A program made the translations under genes and the position numbers. A DNA stretch of 64,000 bases from Arenicola marina (taxonomy: Eukaryota > Annelida > Polychaeta > Arenicolidae), in contig OZ025250.1 in assembly GCA_964019135.1 (NCBI GenBank), forward strand, positions 53,195,357-53,259,356. The letters are read 5' to 3'. The first letter of the stretch is position 1. Every line of letters starts with the position of its first letter. Below, piece by piece: positions 10,880 to 22,082 of the stretch. The notes beneath the pieces are model-generated. The model did not search any database, was not told the DNA's origin, and was given only the letters and a program-made list of their open reading frames with translations.

Positions 10880-11140
10880 GGGTCATGCAAATTATGAATA
10901 TCAAAAGAGGGCAAGGAACATGCGGTGAAGGGAAAGAGGGGGAAGGGGGGGAGGGCGGAGGAGGGGAGTGGTAAATGGGAAAAAAGTACCATCGGTTTAA
11001 CTAAGACGCTTTAAAGCTGACGATCGGGTGAGGGAGGGGGGGGGGGGAGTCGGTTCTACATAACATAACATAACAACAGAAAATGCTGTAACAGAGAAAA
11101 CAGTTAAATTCTGACGTTTTACCCCCAAGGGGTCACGCGG
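10880..11140. other. Upstream region of gene B with promoter unlike A/C
   Basis: Homology to gene A's 5' flank stops about 65 nt before the ATG (near 10880) and resumes near 11140 (tcgagtcatgccacagctaataac). The replaced stretch contains an ATGCAAAT octamer (10884-10891), G-rich runs and a poly-G tract (11036-11048). Gene D carries the same replacement. No TATA box is clear. Confidence 0.4.
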
Positions 11141-11264
11141 GATTATTTCGAGTCATGCCACAGCTAATAACTTAAACATGAAGCGCCCTCCCCCCACACC
11201 CCGTCGTCGGTTTCTGTCCCGCCCCGCGCGAGTATCAATTAGAGATTGGGCGGGCGAGACTTAT

Positions 11265-11462
11265 CTGCCCGCGCCCGCCCCGCACCCGCGTCCCAAGCCC
11301 CTTTGCGGCCCGCGCCCACCCCGCGCCCACAATAACCTGCCCGCGCCCACCCCGCACCCGCAACGACTTGCCCACGGGCGCACGCGCCCGCACAGAGCTG
11401 CCCGCGCCCGCTCCGCGCCCACAATAACCTGCCCGCGCCCGCCAAGCGCCCACAACGACTTG
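11265..11462. repeat. GC-rich minisatellite (cccgcgcccacaataacctg type)
   Basis: Tandem imperfect units of 20-30 bp of the type cgcgcccacaataacctgcc. The duplicate at 49138-49351 has one more unit. The long GC-rich open frames over it on both strands are composition artefacts. Confidence 0.75.
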
Positions 11463-12641
11463 CCCAAGGAATTATGGCATTATGTGCCATAATTCCGTTT
11501 GTTGGCTTCAGCACTGGTCCCAAGGTGAACCTTTCACCTTGCAGCTATGACAAGTGCGCTTTCTGAGAGCAGGAATGTCACCCACTCACGCGTCCTTTCA
11601 GCGACGCCATTTTTCACCGTGCATTGTCTGCCAGCAGCAGTAGAACTATTACCGCCTCCCCGCTTCCACCACCGAACACGGTCAACCATTATCCACGTCG
11701 TCAACAAAAAATATCAGCTCATCCACCGCCAAACTCATCACCACTGTATTGAATACGGAGAGCGTCACAGCTGGTCTTCAAAATAAACTACGGTATTCAG
11801 GGCTGCGATGTTTGGCAACACACCGAAGTAAGCATCAGGCCCTTTAACATGGAAATTATGTCATCACCAGGCCGCTAAAATGTCGAATATCGAACAAAAT
11901 AGCATAACTAGAGCTACAAAGTATGAAGTATCAAATGTGGAAGTAAAAGAGGAAGTAAGTCATCCGGATAGCGCGAGCTATGCTGGTTACCCGCACAAGT
12001 CATCGCTATCGGGGTACAAAGTCCCCGATCCGGTACAAGTTGGGATTCAAGCCAGGGGGTTGATGAGGCATCGCTACGGCCTCCAATGGGGTCCCGGGCC
12101 CGCGCGGGGGCGGGTGGAGTCTGGGGTGGGGGCACAACGGGGGAGACATAAACCATTGCGCCGCCCAAATTATTCCTTTTTCACATGTTTTCTCTTTCCC
12201 CGGGGCAGAAACATTTTCTCTTCATCTGCCCATCTAAGACTAAAAATTTGTGGCTTTCTTTCCTTTTGTTCTCGCATATTCCCATGATTATCACTTATCG
12301 ACCTGCATCCGCCCCTGTTTAAGATATGTGTACACCACCTATATAATATGTAGTAAGCAGTAACCTCCGGGATTCGGGATAACTGTTTAATTATCTACGT
12401 GAAGCGATAACAACTTAGTATTATGTTCGGGATTTGCTCTCCTATCTTTTATTTACTAAACCACGTGGGCCAAATCTACATACTGGTTGGGTGTCGTCTT
12501 TTCTTTACAAATCCGATATCCATGCTTTTGCGAGTGGAATAATATCAAACTTCACGATCTGTACACCCCCCGACACATCTTGACTGCATTACACCAGAAA
12601 AGGCCCGGTTTTTGGACTGACGATTCTAACATCCCTAAACC

Positions 12642-12714
12642 TAGCCCCAGTTCTGTGGCTGTAGACGGGCCCTGTCAAATTTTTGCCCGTCCTACAGCCA
12701 CAGAACTGGGGCTA
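12642..12714. mobile_element. 73-bp foldback element with 8-9 bp target duplication
   Basis: The inverted arms tagccccagttctgtggctg and its complement enclose a short loop; the inner acgggc/gcccgt also pairs. It is flanked by CCCTAAACC on both sides. The duplicate locus (about 50541) has a single uninterrupted ccctaaaccc, so it is a clean empty site. An 8-9 bp duplication fits a hAT-type non-autonomous element (inference). Confidence 0.85.
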
Positions 12715-12780
12715 CCCTAAACCCACCGCTCACTTAGGCTTGGACTGCGTGTGGCACGGCGCTCGTCTGCCCTATAAACA

Positions 12781-13700
12781 ACAACTTCCACGTGGATACT
12801 TAGCTATTCGTGACGTGACGTCCCAGCCCCCAATAGCAGTGGTAAGGATTGGGAGGGGGGGGGGGGGGGGTTGCGAAGTCACACACCGGTGACCTCATAC
12901 ATATTCTTAGAGCACGCTGATCTAGCAAGTACGGGCAAACAAACGGCTTGAAGCTGAGGCGCGCATGGTTAAACCCAATGGGAGTATGGCGGCCTCGGAT
13001 GTTTTTCCTTTGATAAAACTATCACAGGACCACGTTCCTGGAGTCATATTTAATGGTGTTGAGACAATACTTAACAACACTCATGTACCGGTTTATTTTG
13101 TTTACGTTATAAATAAAAAGATCACTGCATATATAGTCAATAACAGTAAGAGCACCGAAATGTACACCGACCATAGGATCAAGTATAGTTAACGTACCGT
13201 CTGCAATTGAAACGCGCAATGCTCTGTACCCATCTCTTTTGACCCTGTACGGTTATATAGAGGTGCAAGCATTATACAGCCTCCCTGTTTCTCAATGGGG
13301 TGGGCGTGCCCGGTGGTCACTTCATACGATATTGTTATTATACAGATTTATGTCGCGCTGAGGCCGATACAGTATCAGCTTGGGTGGTGGCAGGAGGGTG
13401 GGGCGGAAACAATGTACATAGTTATCCAGGCACTGCGAGGGGGCGCAATGCTCGATATAAGGGGGGGGGGCAGCAGCCGTTGTTCGCCTAGGTTTAAGAG
13501 CCTATGTGCCCCTACTCCACCCATCCGTTGTCACCCCCCTTCCCCCCCCCCCATCCAGTTTCATCCAACTTTATTTCATTGTCCCGGGAGGTTTCTTGGC
13601 CCAAGTCTTTTTTTATCTGCAAGCCGCATTTCACATGTTTTGTCTTAGACCTTAGCATTATATATCGTGGTTCTTTTATGCACATGTTATGTTGCTGAAC
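12781..13700. repeat. Internal older duplicate block, copy a
   Basis: This block, starting ccacgtggatacttagctat and ending near a SINE-tail-like tcccgggaggtttcttggccc, is repeated with divergence at 20335-21250. Poly-G and poly-C runs (12855-12870, 13460-13470) lie inside. No coding exon is recognised. The following block 13695-14340 likewise recurs at 22885-23590. Confidence 0.7.
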
Positions 13701-15002
13701 CTGAAGCTGATATGGACATCACCGCAGATTACGTGGAAGTGGTGTCACTTGAGTATATCACAATATATTTTGTCTCACAACTTAAAATCGAGAGTACCGG
13801 GAATATGTCTTAGGCCACCAGATAGTCATGTAAGTATACATTTTCTAGTGCATCCTTCGGGCTTCCAAATAAAAGCATATCGGGAAAGTTGTCTTGAGCT
13901 TTTACCCCACACATAAGATAACTTAATCAATGGTTCTTGGAAGTTAATCAGGCCCCACACAACAAGTACTACAGCCCTAACTTAGCTTGTGCACCCCCCG
14001 CCCCCCTCCGGGCGCGTCCGCCTACGACCCTCCTACCAGATCCCTTTACAGTACAGTGATAACATAATTTTATTGATGTTAGTTGAATTTTGTAGATTAA
14101 AATAAATAACTCCCTAAATATCTCGCGCACTGATCTACCTAATTCATCGTGCGGGTCTCAACTGTCTGACTTCCTGGCCTGCTCGTGTAAGTAGCAATAC
14201 GTGGCTTCTTGCGTGAGTGTGTATGTGGCGGGGGGGGGGGGGGGGGGAGGCAGGGGGCGGGGGGCAAGGGGGGGCTCTTGTGTGGTCAAGATATGATTGT
14301 AAAGTAACCCATCCCCTTAACAAATATTCCACTCAAAGAATTTTTGGTAGATTTTGGAAGTGCGACTCCTAGATACTAGATAAGAGAGGAGAGAGAATAA
14401 CGGGGTTGACTACTATTACAATTTGTTTTGGGTAAATGCTTAGGTTGCCCGGACTAAAATGTAAAGGTACATGCGCGTGTGATGTGGTGCTTATGAGCAG
14501 CTTGCCGCGACTGCATAAGGATAAAAAAATAGCCTAACCGGCCAATCTAGACGTCTGCTTTTTCGAGTACGGCTGGTGATAGCGCGACCTGAACGAGACG
14601 TATTGCCAAGCAGCGCTGCAGCGTTGCAAACTCGATATCGGTGCATAAAACATAAAATAGATTGCAGGGACGTTCAGAGTAATGAACTCCACATTGTTAA
14701 CAAGGCGGCCATGGTGTGTTCATCGTGGTAGTTTTGTCATTCAACTTCTAAACAGCTGCTACCCAGTCAACCGGTTTATATACAAGGGTTATCGCTAACA
14801 AGATGCTATGCTAAAAATACGGCGCAATGTTCGCTGGCGTGCATCTAGCAGCAAAACTACGTTGACCGGCGGCCCTTGCATGTGTCAGTGCTTGTAACAC
14901 GACGCGACCCTGGATGAAGAGTAAAACCCACTGGGTTTTATTCAGATTGTTCTCTCAAGGCATTATTTTGCTCTAGTTTAGTGTGTTTGAGTCCTCGCAA
15001 GA

Positions 15003-15189
15003 CATGGGCGGATCCAGAGGTGGGGGGGGGGGGGCGATCCGGCCCCGCCCCCCCCCCTTTTACGGCCGAAATTTATACAATTTATACCATTGAACATATG
15101 AAAACCATAACCGGCCCCCTATCCAGCATATCTATCCAGTATACCTGAAACCCGCTCCCCCTTATGCATATTTTCTGGATTCGCCCCTG
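15003..15189. mobile_element. hAT-like MITE with about 16-bp imperfect TIRs
   Basis: The left end CATGGGCGGATCCAGAGG and the right end, read inverted, CAGGGGCGAATCCAGAAA are imperfect inverted repeats of the CAGGGGCGGATCCAG type. No clear target duplication is left. It has long G and C tracts in the centre. Its duplicate is at 52834-53014. Confidence 0.6.
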
Positions 15190-15469
15190 TAAAACGACAT
15201 TTCCGCGTCGTGCCCCTTTGACATTAAGTTACACGTAAAATCCGGAACTCAGGTGGATGTAAAGCCTCCGAGTAAACTAATTTATTAACCCAACGGATGG
15301 CTTTGTTGTAGCTGCTCACGTGACACACATATAGTATAAGACTATATACATGTACATGGTTTGTTTGTTTAGATAGCAGTTTAGAATAACCCCCAACTCT
15401 TTAGAAGAAATCCATAGGATCTATTCCCTGCACGGACATATATTTTCCACTGAGGAATTCACATAGGCA

Positions 15470-15616
15470 GTGTGCCTGTTTTCCAATTGCCAATAAAATA
15501 TGTTTAAACTATATAGTTTCCACTGGCGGGATTCGAACCAGATGCCAACCTGTTCGTGTGACCTAGAAGATCGTAGACGAGTGCAACCAACAATAGTCTA
15601 TCGAGCTACCTTCCAG
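15470..15616 (-). mobile_element. tRNA-derived SINE remnant (minus strand)
   Basis: On the minus strand an A-box-like GGTAGCTCGATAG (15610-15598) and a perfect B box GGTTCGAATCC (15539-15529) are followed by a tail containing ttggcaattggaaaac. Spacing and a long anticodon-arm region argue against a functional tRNA. Related copies: 23692-23770, 53295-53439, 61401-61479; a tail-only fragment lies near 28817-28862. Confidence 0.6.
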
Positions 15617-15693
15617 GTTGCAACTGCAAAATATACTTCCCAATGGCAAAATATCGACATGGGAAACTGTTAACATAGCAGAATGTCTACTCA

Positions 15694-15716
15694 CCAGTAT
15701 AGCCTCCTGCACTCTC
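15694..15716 (-). other. Diverged exon-like block upstream of gene B
   Basis: This is the counterpart of the 31-nt block at 3494-3524, shortened to 23 nt, still between a CAG acceptor and a GTGAGTAG donor on the minus strand. Its duplicate is at 53525-53547. Confidence 0.3.
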
Positions 15717-16194
15717 CTGGCTGACACAAAGCTTCTGTCGGGGCAGGCGTTTGGTCCCTGTATTACATAACATGAGTAAGAAATACGTGATTGCAGGGTC
15801 CCGGACTAGGAATAAACGTTGTCCTATGGTACGCGGAAGCTGCATAAGCCCCGCCATTAGTTGATATTTACAAATAATGTATGGATATATGTAAATCGTT
15901 CATAGATATCGAAGTGTCCGCACCAAAAAACCGACTAATCGAGCCAATGCCTTGCAATACTGAATAATGAATACAACACTGAAGAATACAGGTGGGTCCC
16001 ATCTTACCGTTATTTGGGGGACCTACTAGGCGTTGAAGCGCTTGTTCAGAATTATATAACCTGTTCGTATTTAGATCAGGCCGTGTTATCCCGGGGCCTT
16101 CATCATAGCTTTCGCCTATTGGCCTGATGCAGTTTCGGATAGTGGTCAGATAGTGCATCAGATAATTTCGTCCTGTCTCTTATGAAAAAGTACA

Positions 16195-16320
16195 ATGGTA
16201 TACCATGATAAATAGGCATGGTACTTTGGCGGAGGTAAATACCATGGTATACGATAGTATTTGATACCATGATTTACTAGGGTACTTTGGCGGAGGTATA
16301 TCATGATATACGTTTCAACC
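16195..16320. repeat. Short tandem repeat with GGTACTTTGGCGGAGGTA core
   Basis: The core ggtactttggcggaggta occurs twice (near 16218 and 16281, period about 63 bp), each time next to palindromic taccatggtata-type motifs. The duplicate is near 54020-54140. Confidence 0.65.
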
Positions 16321-16644
16321 TACCCCCCCCCCCCCCCCGTACCCCCGTTTCAAGCTGCTTTTTCTGTTTCACATACCTTATGACCGCTATGGCGCCTCAT
16401 ACAGCACTCTGGTTGAGCGCAGTTGGGTCGACGATCAGGCCAAGAGGCGATGGGTGTGGGTGTAGGGGGCAGAAAGTGTGTGTGTGGGGGCGGCGGGGGG
16501 GGGGGGGGGCGGGAGGGGGAGGGGGGTTGCCGGTGTGATTGACAGCGAGGAACGAACCGATTTTTTTAAAGCACGGTGTGTCTCTCCGGTGGGTAGTTAT
16601 CACGCCCTGACTGCACGCTCGAGCAATGTCCGCTCGGCACTGTG

Positions 16645-17070
16645 GGCTCTCGCCCCTATACCGCCCCTAACTGTGGGCACTCGTCCCTCCACCGCACCTG
16701 ACTGAGGGCACTCGCCCCTCCACCGCCCCTGACTGGGCACTCGCCCCTCCACCGCCCCTGACTGTGGGCCCTCGCCCCTCCACCGCTCCTGACTGTGGGC
16801 ACACGCCCCTCCACCGCCCCTGACTGAGGGCACTCGCCCCTCCACCACCCCTCACTGTGGACCCTCGCCCCTCACCGCCCCTGACTGAAGGCACTCGCCC
16901 CTCCACCGCCCCTGACTGAGGGCACTCGCCGCTCCAACGCCCCTCACTGTGGGCACACGCCCCTCCACCGCCCCTGACAGAGGGCACCCGCCCCTCCACC
17001 ACCCCTCACTGTGGACCCCCGCCCCTCACCGCCCCTGACTGAAGGCACTCGACCCTCCACCTCCCCTCAC
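16645..17070. repeat. 31-bp minisatellite, about 13-14 units
   Basis: Units resemble ggcactcgcccctccaccgc plus ccctgactgag. The other copy of the duplication (54444-54787) has only about 11 units, so the array is a likely VNTR. Open frames on the minus strand through this array (GEGRVPSVRGGG-like) are repeat artefacts. Confidence 0.9.
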
Positions 17071-17239
17071 TGAGGTCACAAGATCCCATGTCTTTCTTCG
17101 TAAAGAGTAGGGGGTTACCCCGGGGACATGGCTCCACTCTTCCTTCTCCCATTGACGCGATATGACCAACAGTGGTTAAAGCGTCCTGAATAACCAACCA
17201 ACCCAGTGGCACAATGAAACCTGCTTAGCCCATGTGTTC

Positions 17240-18330
17240 TCAAAAGTGGCATAACGCACTGTTATCTCGATCTCTTCAATGCCTTACACCCAACTACTGC
17301 AATACCCGGGCGTAATATACATAGTTCAACATGTTTCTTTATAATTCAGGAGTTCTTCATAGTGTAAATATTGCTATTATAAGCCTGCTGCGTGCATCAT
17401 TACTGTGTGAGTGATCATGTGGCAATGTATTTGGCTCAATTACGGAGCAGAGAGAACTACAAAACTTGTAACAAGATGTGGGTTTGCACCCCCCCCCCCC
17501 CTCATCTGGTGAAAATATCATCCTACCTCAATTACATTATCACGGCAGGTTTGGGGCCTGATTTTTAACATGCATGTGCATAAAAGTGGTCTAAAACAAA
17601 ACAGATTCACTGTCATTTCAACAAAATTTCATTTCACTGTCATATCTATGTTGTCGGTCCCAGTTTGCATCCCCATAAGATGTTTCTGGAAGAATCTCCT
17701 TAGATGAACTGACAAATATTATAGCTTGAGCACACTGTTTTCAAGATCAGTTTATTCCGCTTCGCAGAATTAAGTCTAAGAACTTAGCATGTTTGATGTC
17801 ATATCGGCGTCTAGGGACGGCCAGAGATACTGCGTACTTCATAATAACTCTAAGGTCATAGGCTGCTGACTTTCCATTCAAAGCTTCAAAACCAATTGAC
17901 ATCTGCTCAAAGCTGCTTTTTTGATTAAAGTGTTAACATTTTGCACCCAACTCGGCAACTCTTTCTTAACTGTCCACAAGCTACATTACTTAATAGTATT
18001 CATATATGAGACATGGTTTACAAGATGAGGTCACAAGCTTCACAATATGATATAGATTGCCTCTGTTTATTCACATGGCAAGCCTGTAAAATGATATCCT
18101 CTACAGTGTTAAACAAATTGTCCACTCCAGAACAACATGTACATCTATTCTTTGTGATGTGGCAAGGTACTTTAAATATCAAGAGTAGTTGATGTAATTA
18201 CTTCACACACTATCTGACAAAACAGTCACTGTTTGCTATACACAAGGACATGTTCCTAGACACTGGAGTGTTGACTGGCACTAGAATAATACCATATCAG
18301 AATGCTGAAGAGCGCAAAGTATTATGTTTT
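17240..18330 (-). pseudogene. Possible decayed coding fragments of unknown protein
   Basis: Two minus-strand open stretches of about 60 codons stand out from the AT-rich background: 18018-18197 (contains NRCTCCSGVDNLF and SYCEACDLIL) and 17747-17932 (contains FEQMSIGFEALNGKSAAYDL and VPRRRYDIKHAKFLDLIL). They are in different frames, have no start, and the first is shifted by a one-base loss in the other copy (near 55860). They may be the remains of a host gene or of a transposon protein; I recognise neither. A SINE-tail-like fragment lies at 17530-17640. Confidence 0.3.
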
Positions 18331-18459
18331 TCAACAGTTACATCATTATTTTTAGGATTTTATGTCTTATCATTATAGTTTATAACATAAAGTCATATTG
18401 TTGTATGAAAAATATATCTGTTTTGTATTGGTTTAAGAAATATGAAAGCTGTCCAAAAA

Positions 18460-18990
18460 AAATATTGTCCTGGAGAGGACATTTGGTCAAAAGCGTGATG
18501 TATAGGTGACATCAACCAAAAATGTATATTTCAAGAGTAGGATTATGTCTGATCTTTCTAAAGAGACCAATTCTTCTGCATTTGGAAATATAACAAAGTA
18601 TTCAATAGAGTGACTGATCTACCAGTTATCGATAATCGGTGTCCTGGAGAGGACACACTTTTAACGGAAAATCAACAAGCCTCAAAAATAACTTGATGAT
18701 GATAACTCACATATTCTTTCCAAACCAATTGCCATGTATGAACCATCAGTTACGTCCTGTATATGATGCTGACAAAGCTCTAGTACAGATTGCCAATTTA
18801 ACTAATTTTGCAGGGATGCATTGTTGGTGAGAGGACATTCAAGTTTTTATTTAACGGAAATGACATTGCTATTGAGAATGCCCATAATTTAGTTATTCCT
18901 GGGCCGAATTACATCAAATAACTTGCTTCATATTGTTGACTGCATGAGTGATAATAGCATTTATCACAAATGGACATTCATTAACGGATA
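18460..18990. repeat. Spaced repeats of gtcctggagaggaca / ttaacgga motifs
   Basis: The motif GTCCTGGAGAGGACA (GTCCT/AGGAC pair) occurs at 18467-18481 and 18641-18655, with degenerate forms near 18823-18838 and 18970. The last three are followed by tttaacggaaa-like sequence. Spacing is roughly 145-180 bp. It looks like an old degenerate tandem array. The duplicate lies at about 56170-56700. Confidence 0.5.
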
Positions 18991-19229
18991 TCTTTTAGAA
19001 TATGCACAAAACTGAAATGAGACTCAAAATTGATTTTAAAATGCATGTAACTGTTGAAGTTGTGGAGAAATAATTAGTAGAATTTCATGAAAATGCTTCT
19101 GGAGATTGCCCGTTATGGCATCTATCATATAAAACCATAGCAAACATAGCAGGGCCATTAATTGATCTGCCAAAGCGGGAAGAACCTGTTTCTGCTAAAA
19201 TGCTCGGTTAACGTGAAATTGCCCCCTTA

Positions 19230-20030
19230 CTGCTCACCACGGTCCCTCACTGCCCTCCACGGTCCATCACTGCCCTTCATGGTCCTTCACGGCTCTTCAC
19301 GGTCCCTCACTGCCCTACACGGTCCTTCACTGACCACCACGGTCCCTCACTGACCTTCACGGCCCTCTACTGCCAGCCTCTGCTCTCAGCTGCCCTCTAT
19401 CGTTTTTCATCGCCCACCACTATTCCCCAAAACCCACCACTGTGCCCCATCGCCAACCACTGTTTGTCACTACCTTACACTTCTCCACCGCCCTGTGGCA
19501 TCCCCCACGGCTACCCAGCCCACTACTTTGCACTATTACCCACCATCACCCCCTACCATTCACTATCCCCCATGATTACCCAAGCCACTACCATTCACTA
19601 TCCCCAACGACTACCTAACCCACTGCCTTTCACTTTCCTCCACGACTACCAAACTCACTACCTTTTACTTTCCCCCACGACTACCCAACCCACTACCTTT
19701 CTCTGTCCTCCACGACTACCCAACCTACTACCTTTCTCTATCATCCACGACTACCCAACGCACTACCTCTCTCTCTCCTCCACGACTACCCAACCCACTA
19801 CCTTCCACTATCCCCCACCACTCTCACCTATCCCCTACCACCACCCACTACCTTCCACATTCCCCCATCACTTTCACCTAACCCCCACCACTCCACCACC
19901 CACTACCTTCCACATTCCCCCAGCACTGTCCTTTAACCCGCTCGAATACCCACCACTGTCCCCCATCGACTACCACTATCACTAACCGCCAACCATTACC
20001 CACCACCGCCCGCTACCCCCCACCGTCGAG
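19230..20030. repeat. CT-rich minisatellite region
   Basis: There are two arrays: cacggtccctcactgccct-type units of about 20 bp (19237-19375), then cacgactacccaacccacta-type units of 31-33 bp (19560-19830), grading into related c-rich units to about 20030. The 173-codon frame across it is a repeat artefact. Its duplicate is 56937-57727, of nearly the same length. Confidence 0.85.
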
Positions 20031-20334
20031 CCATTTTACGCTCGATAAGCTCATACCAGTCTTTCAAAGAAAGCAATCTTCAGAGATTTATTCCCGACTA
20101 TCTCCTGTTATAGTCGGGATGTTTCCGCTCCAGCGATGGCAGCCGTGACTGTAGCTGCGACCGACGCCCCACAGCAACGTAACAGCAACACTCAATTTCA
20201 GATAACGCGGGGCCGCCATTACAATGTCCATTGGTTTTGTATTAACAATTCTTCCCAACTTTGAACCCCATCTGCATTTATGTCAGGCGGGTAGAGATGG
20301 TGGGTGATGTATAGTGGCTGATCCAAGGCTTCTT

Positions 20335-21250
20335 CTTCTGCCACGTGGCTACTTAGCTATTCGTGACGTCACGTCGCAGCCCCAAATAGCAGAGGTCAGG
20401 ATTGGAGGGGAGGGGGGGGGGGTCGTCACACATCGGTGACTTTTTAGCGCACGCTGATCTTGAAAGTACAGGCAAACAAACGGCTTGACGCTGAGGCGCG
20501 CATGGTTATCCCAATGGGAATATGGCGGCCTCGGATGTTTTTCCTTTGATAAAACTATCACAGGACCACGTTCCTGGGGCGATATGTAATGGTGTTGAGA
20601 CAATGCTTAACAACACTCATGTACCGGTTATTTTGTTTACGCTATGAATGAACAGATCACTGCATATATATTCAGTAACAATAATAGCTCCGAAATGAAC
20701 ATCGACCCCAGGAGAAAAAATAATAATCTTACCGTCTGCAATTGAAACGCGCAATGCTCTGTACCCCACCTCTTTTGACCCTGTACGGTTGTATAGAGGG
20801 GCAAGGATTACACAACCTCCTTGTTCCTCAATGGGATGGGCGTGCGCGGTGGTCGCTTCATACGAGATTATACAGTTTTGTGGTGCGCTGAGGACGATAC
20901 AGTATTAGCTTGGGTGGTGGCAGGAGGGTGGGCCGGAAACAATATACATTGTTAACCAGGCACTGCGAGGGGGGCCCAATGTTCGATATAATGGGAGGGC
21001 GGGGGGGGGGGGGGCAGCCCTTGTTTGCTTAGGTTTAGGAGCCTGTGCGCCCCTACCCCAAATGTCCGTTGCCCCCCCCCCCACCCCAATCCAATTTCAT
21101 CCAACTTCAGTTCACGGTCCCTGGAGGTTTCTTTTGGCCCAATTATATTTATATTTTTGTCTGCAAACCGTATTTCACATGTTTTGTTTTTAGACCTAAG
21201 CATTATACATCGATTTCTATATTATGCACATGTTATGTGGCTTTTTTGAC
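20335..21250. repeat. Internal older duplicate block, copy b
   Basis: This is a diverged copy of 12781-13700 (same ccacgtgg..acttagctattcgtgacgt start, same ggtggtggcaggagggtggg core, same SINE-tail-like end). A 9-bp stem hairpin (cccgactat...atagtcggg) lies just before it, at about 20093-20118. Confidence 0.7.
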
Positions 21251-21734
21251 ATCTGTTCTTATTTGCTTGTTTTGGAGTGAACTTGTAACGTGCCGACGGG
21301 GTGTCATGTTGTGGCGACTGCGCAGATATACTTGTCTTGGTAGGGGTTGTGGCTTAAAGTCTTCGGTTCAGCATTTTTACTATTTGGCTATCGGTTTAAC
21401 GGCATTTCGCATTCAGACAAGTTCAATATTGTAACCAGCAAACATAAAATGAAGCAAATGCAAATATACTGTTCCAGTATTTATTTATAGACACTTTTAA
21501 GCCCTTGATACAGGATATAAAACAATCCACACTGCACGCCTGATCCCAACCAAAACTATACACTATTCCGGTTATATCCTGCCCCTGCGACCTCTCTCCA
21601 CTAATAAATGTACACTTGATAAAACCAACTTCACAGCTATCTCACCATAAAGCATAAGGCTGAAAAACCAGTCGAACTCACTGAAGCCGCGGCTACTGGG
21701 GCAAGCCTGTAGCAAGTAGGATCCCTGGAGTCTT

Positions 21735-21890
21735 CTTCACTGGTAATTAATAGGACCCTACAAAAACTAATGGCACCATACAGTAACTACTAGCACCCTA
21801 TAGTAACTAATAGGACCCTACGGTAACTCATGGCACCTCACAGAACTTCATAGTAACTAATAGCACCATCCAGTAACTAGTAGCGATAAT
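21735..21890. repeat. About 20-bp minisatellite (taactaatagcaccctacag type)
   Basis: Seven or eight imperfect units, ending just left of the MITE at 21895. The duplicate is at about 59450-59590. Confidence 0.75.
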
Positions 21891-21894
21891 ATGA

Positions 21895-22082
21895 CAATAG
21901 CGCGAGTTTGCGGGGCGTTAGGCAATTTTATTGGCCCGGCATCAAGCTGTAGCAGCCCGCCAATTTTTATTATCGGCGAATAATGAAAACAGTTGCCTAG
22001 TTGCACTGTGGGCTGCTACAGCTTGATGAAGGGCCAATAAAATGCCTAACGCCATGCAAAACTCGCGCTATTACTATTATTA
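21895..22082. mobile_element. Long-TIR palindromic MITE
   Basis: The arms aatagcgcgagtttgc...ttggccc and gggccaataaaatgcctaacg...ctcgcgctatt are inverted over about 65-70 bp. It is the best-preserved member of the family that also touches the stop codons of genes B and D. The duplicate is at 59597-59786. Confidence 0.8.

Noticed and set aside
11178-11523. Overlapping frames of 68-104 codons on both strands
   Set aside because: GC-rich tandem repeat lacking stops in most frames; a composition artefact.
12850-12870. Poly-G tracts here and at other sites as functional quadruplex elements
   Set aside because: Plain homopolymer runs whose lengths differ between duplicates; no evidence beyond composition.
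15518-15616. Possible functional tRNA gene on the minus strand
   Set aside because: A and B boxes are present but the arms do not pair as a cloverleaf by eye, and related copies share a SINE-type tail.
16600-17002. Minus-strand open frames rich in GEGRVPSVRGGG-like repeats
   Set aside because: They follow the 31-bp minisatellite, occur in several frames and change with unit number; no start context or homology.
16645-17070. CRISPR-like array
   Set aside because: Units are contiguous without unique spacers, in animal DNA; a minisatellite.
19464-19985. 173-codon plus-strand frame
   Set aside because: It consists of translated CT-rich minisatellite; composition alone keeps it open, and it is equally open in the duplicate.
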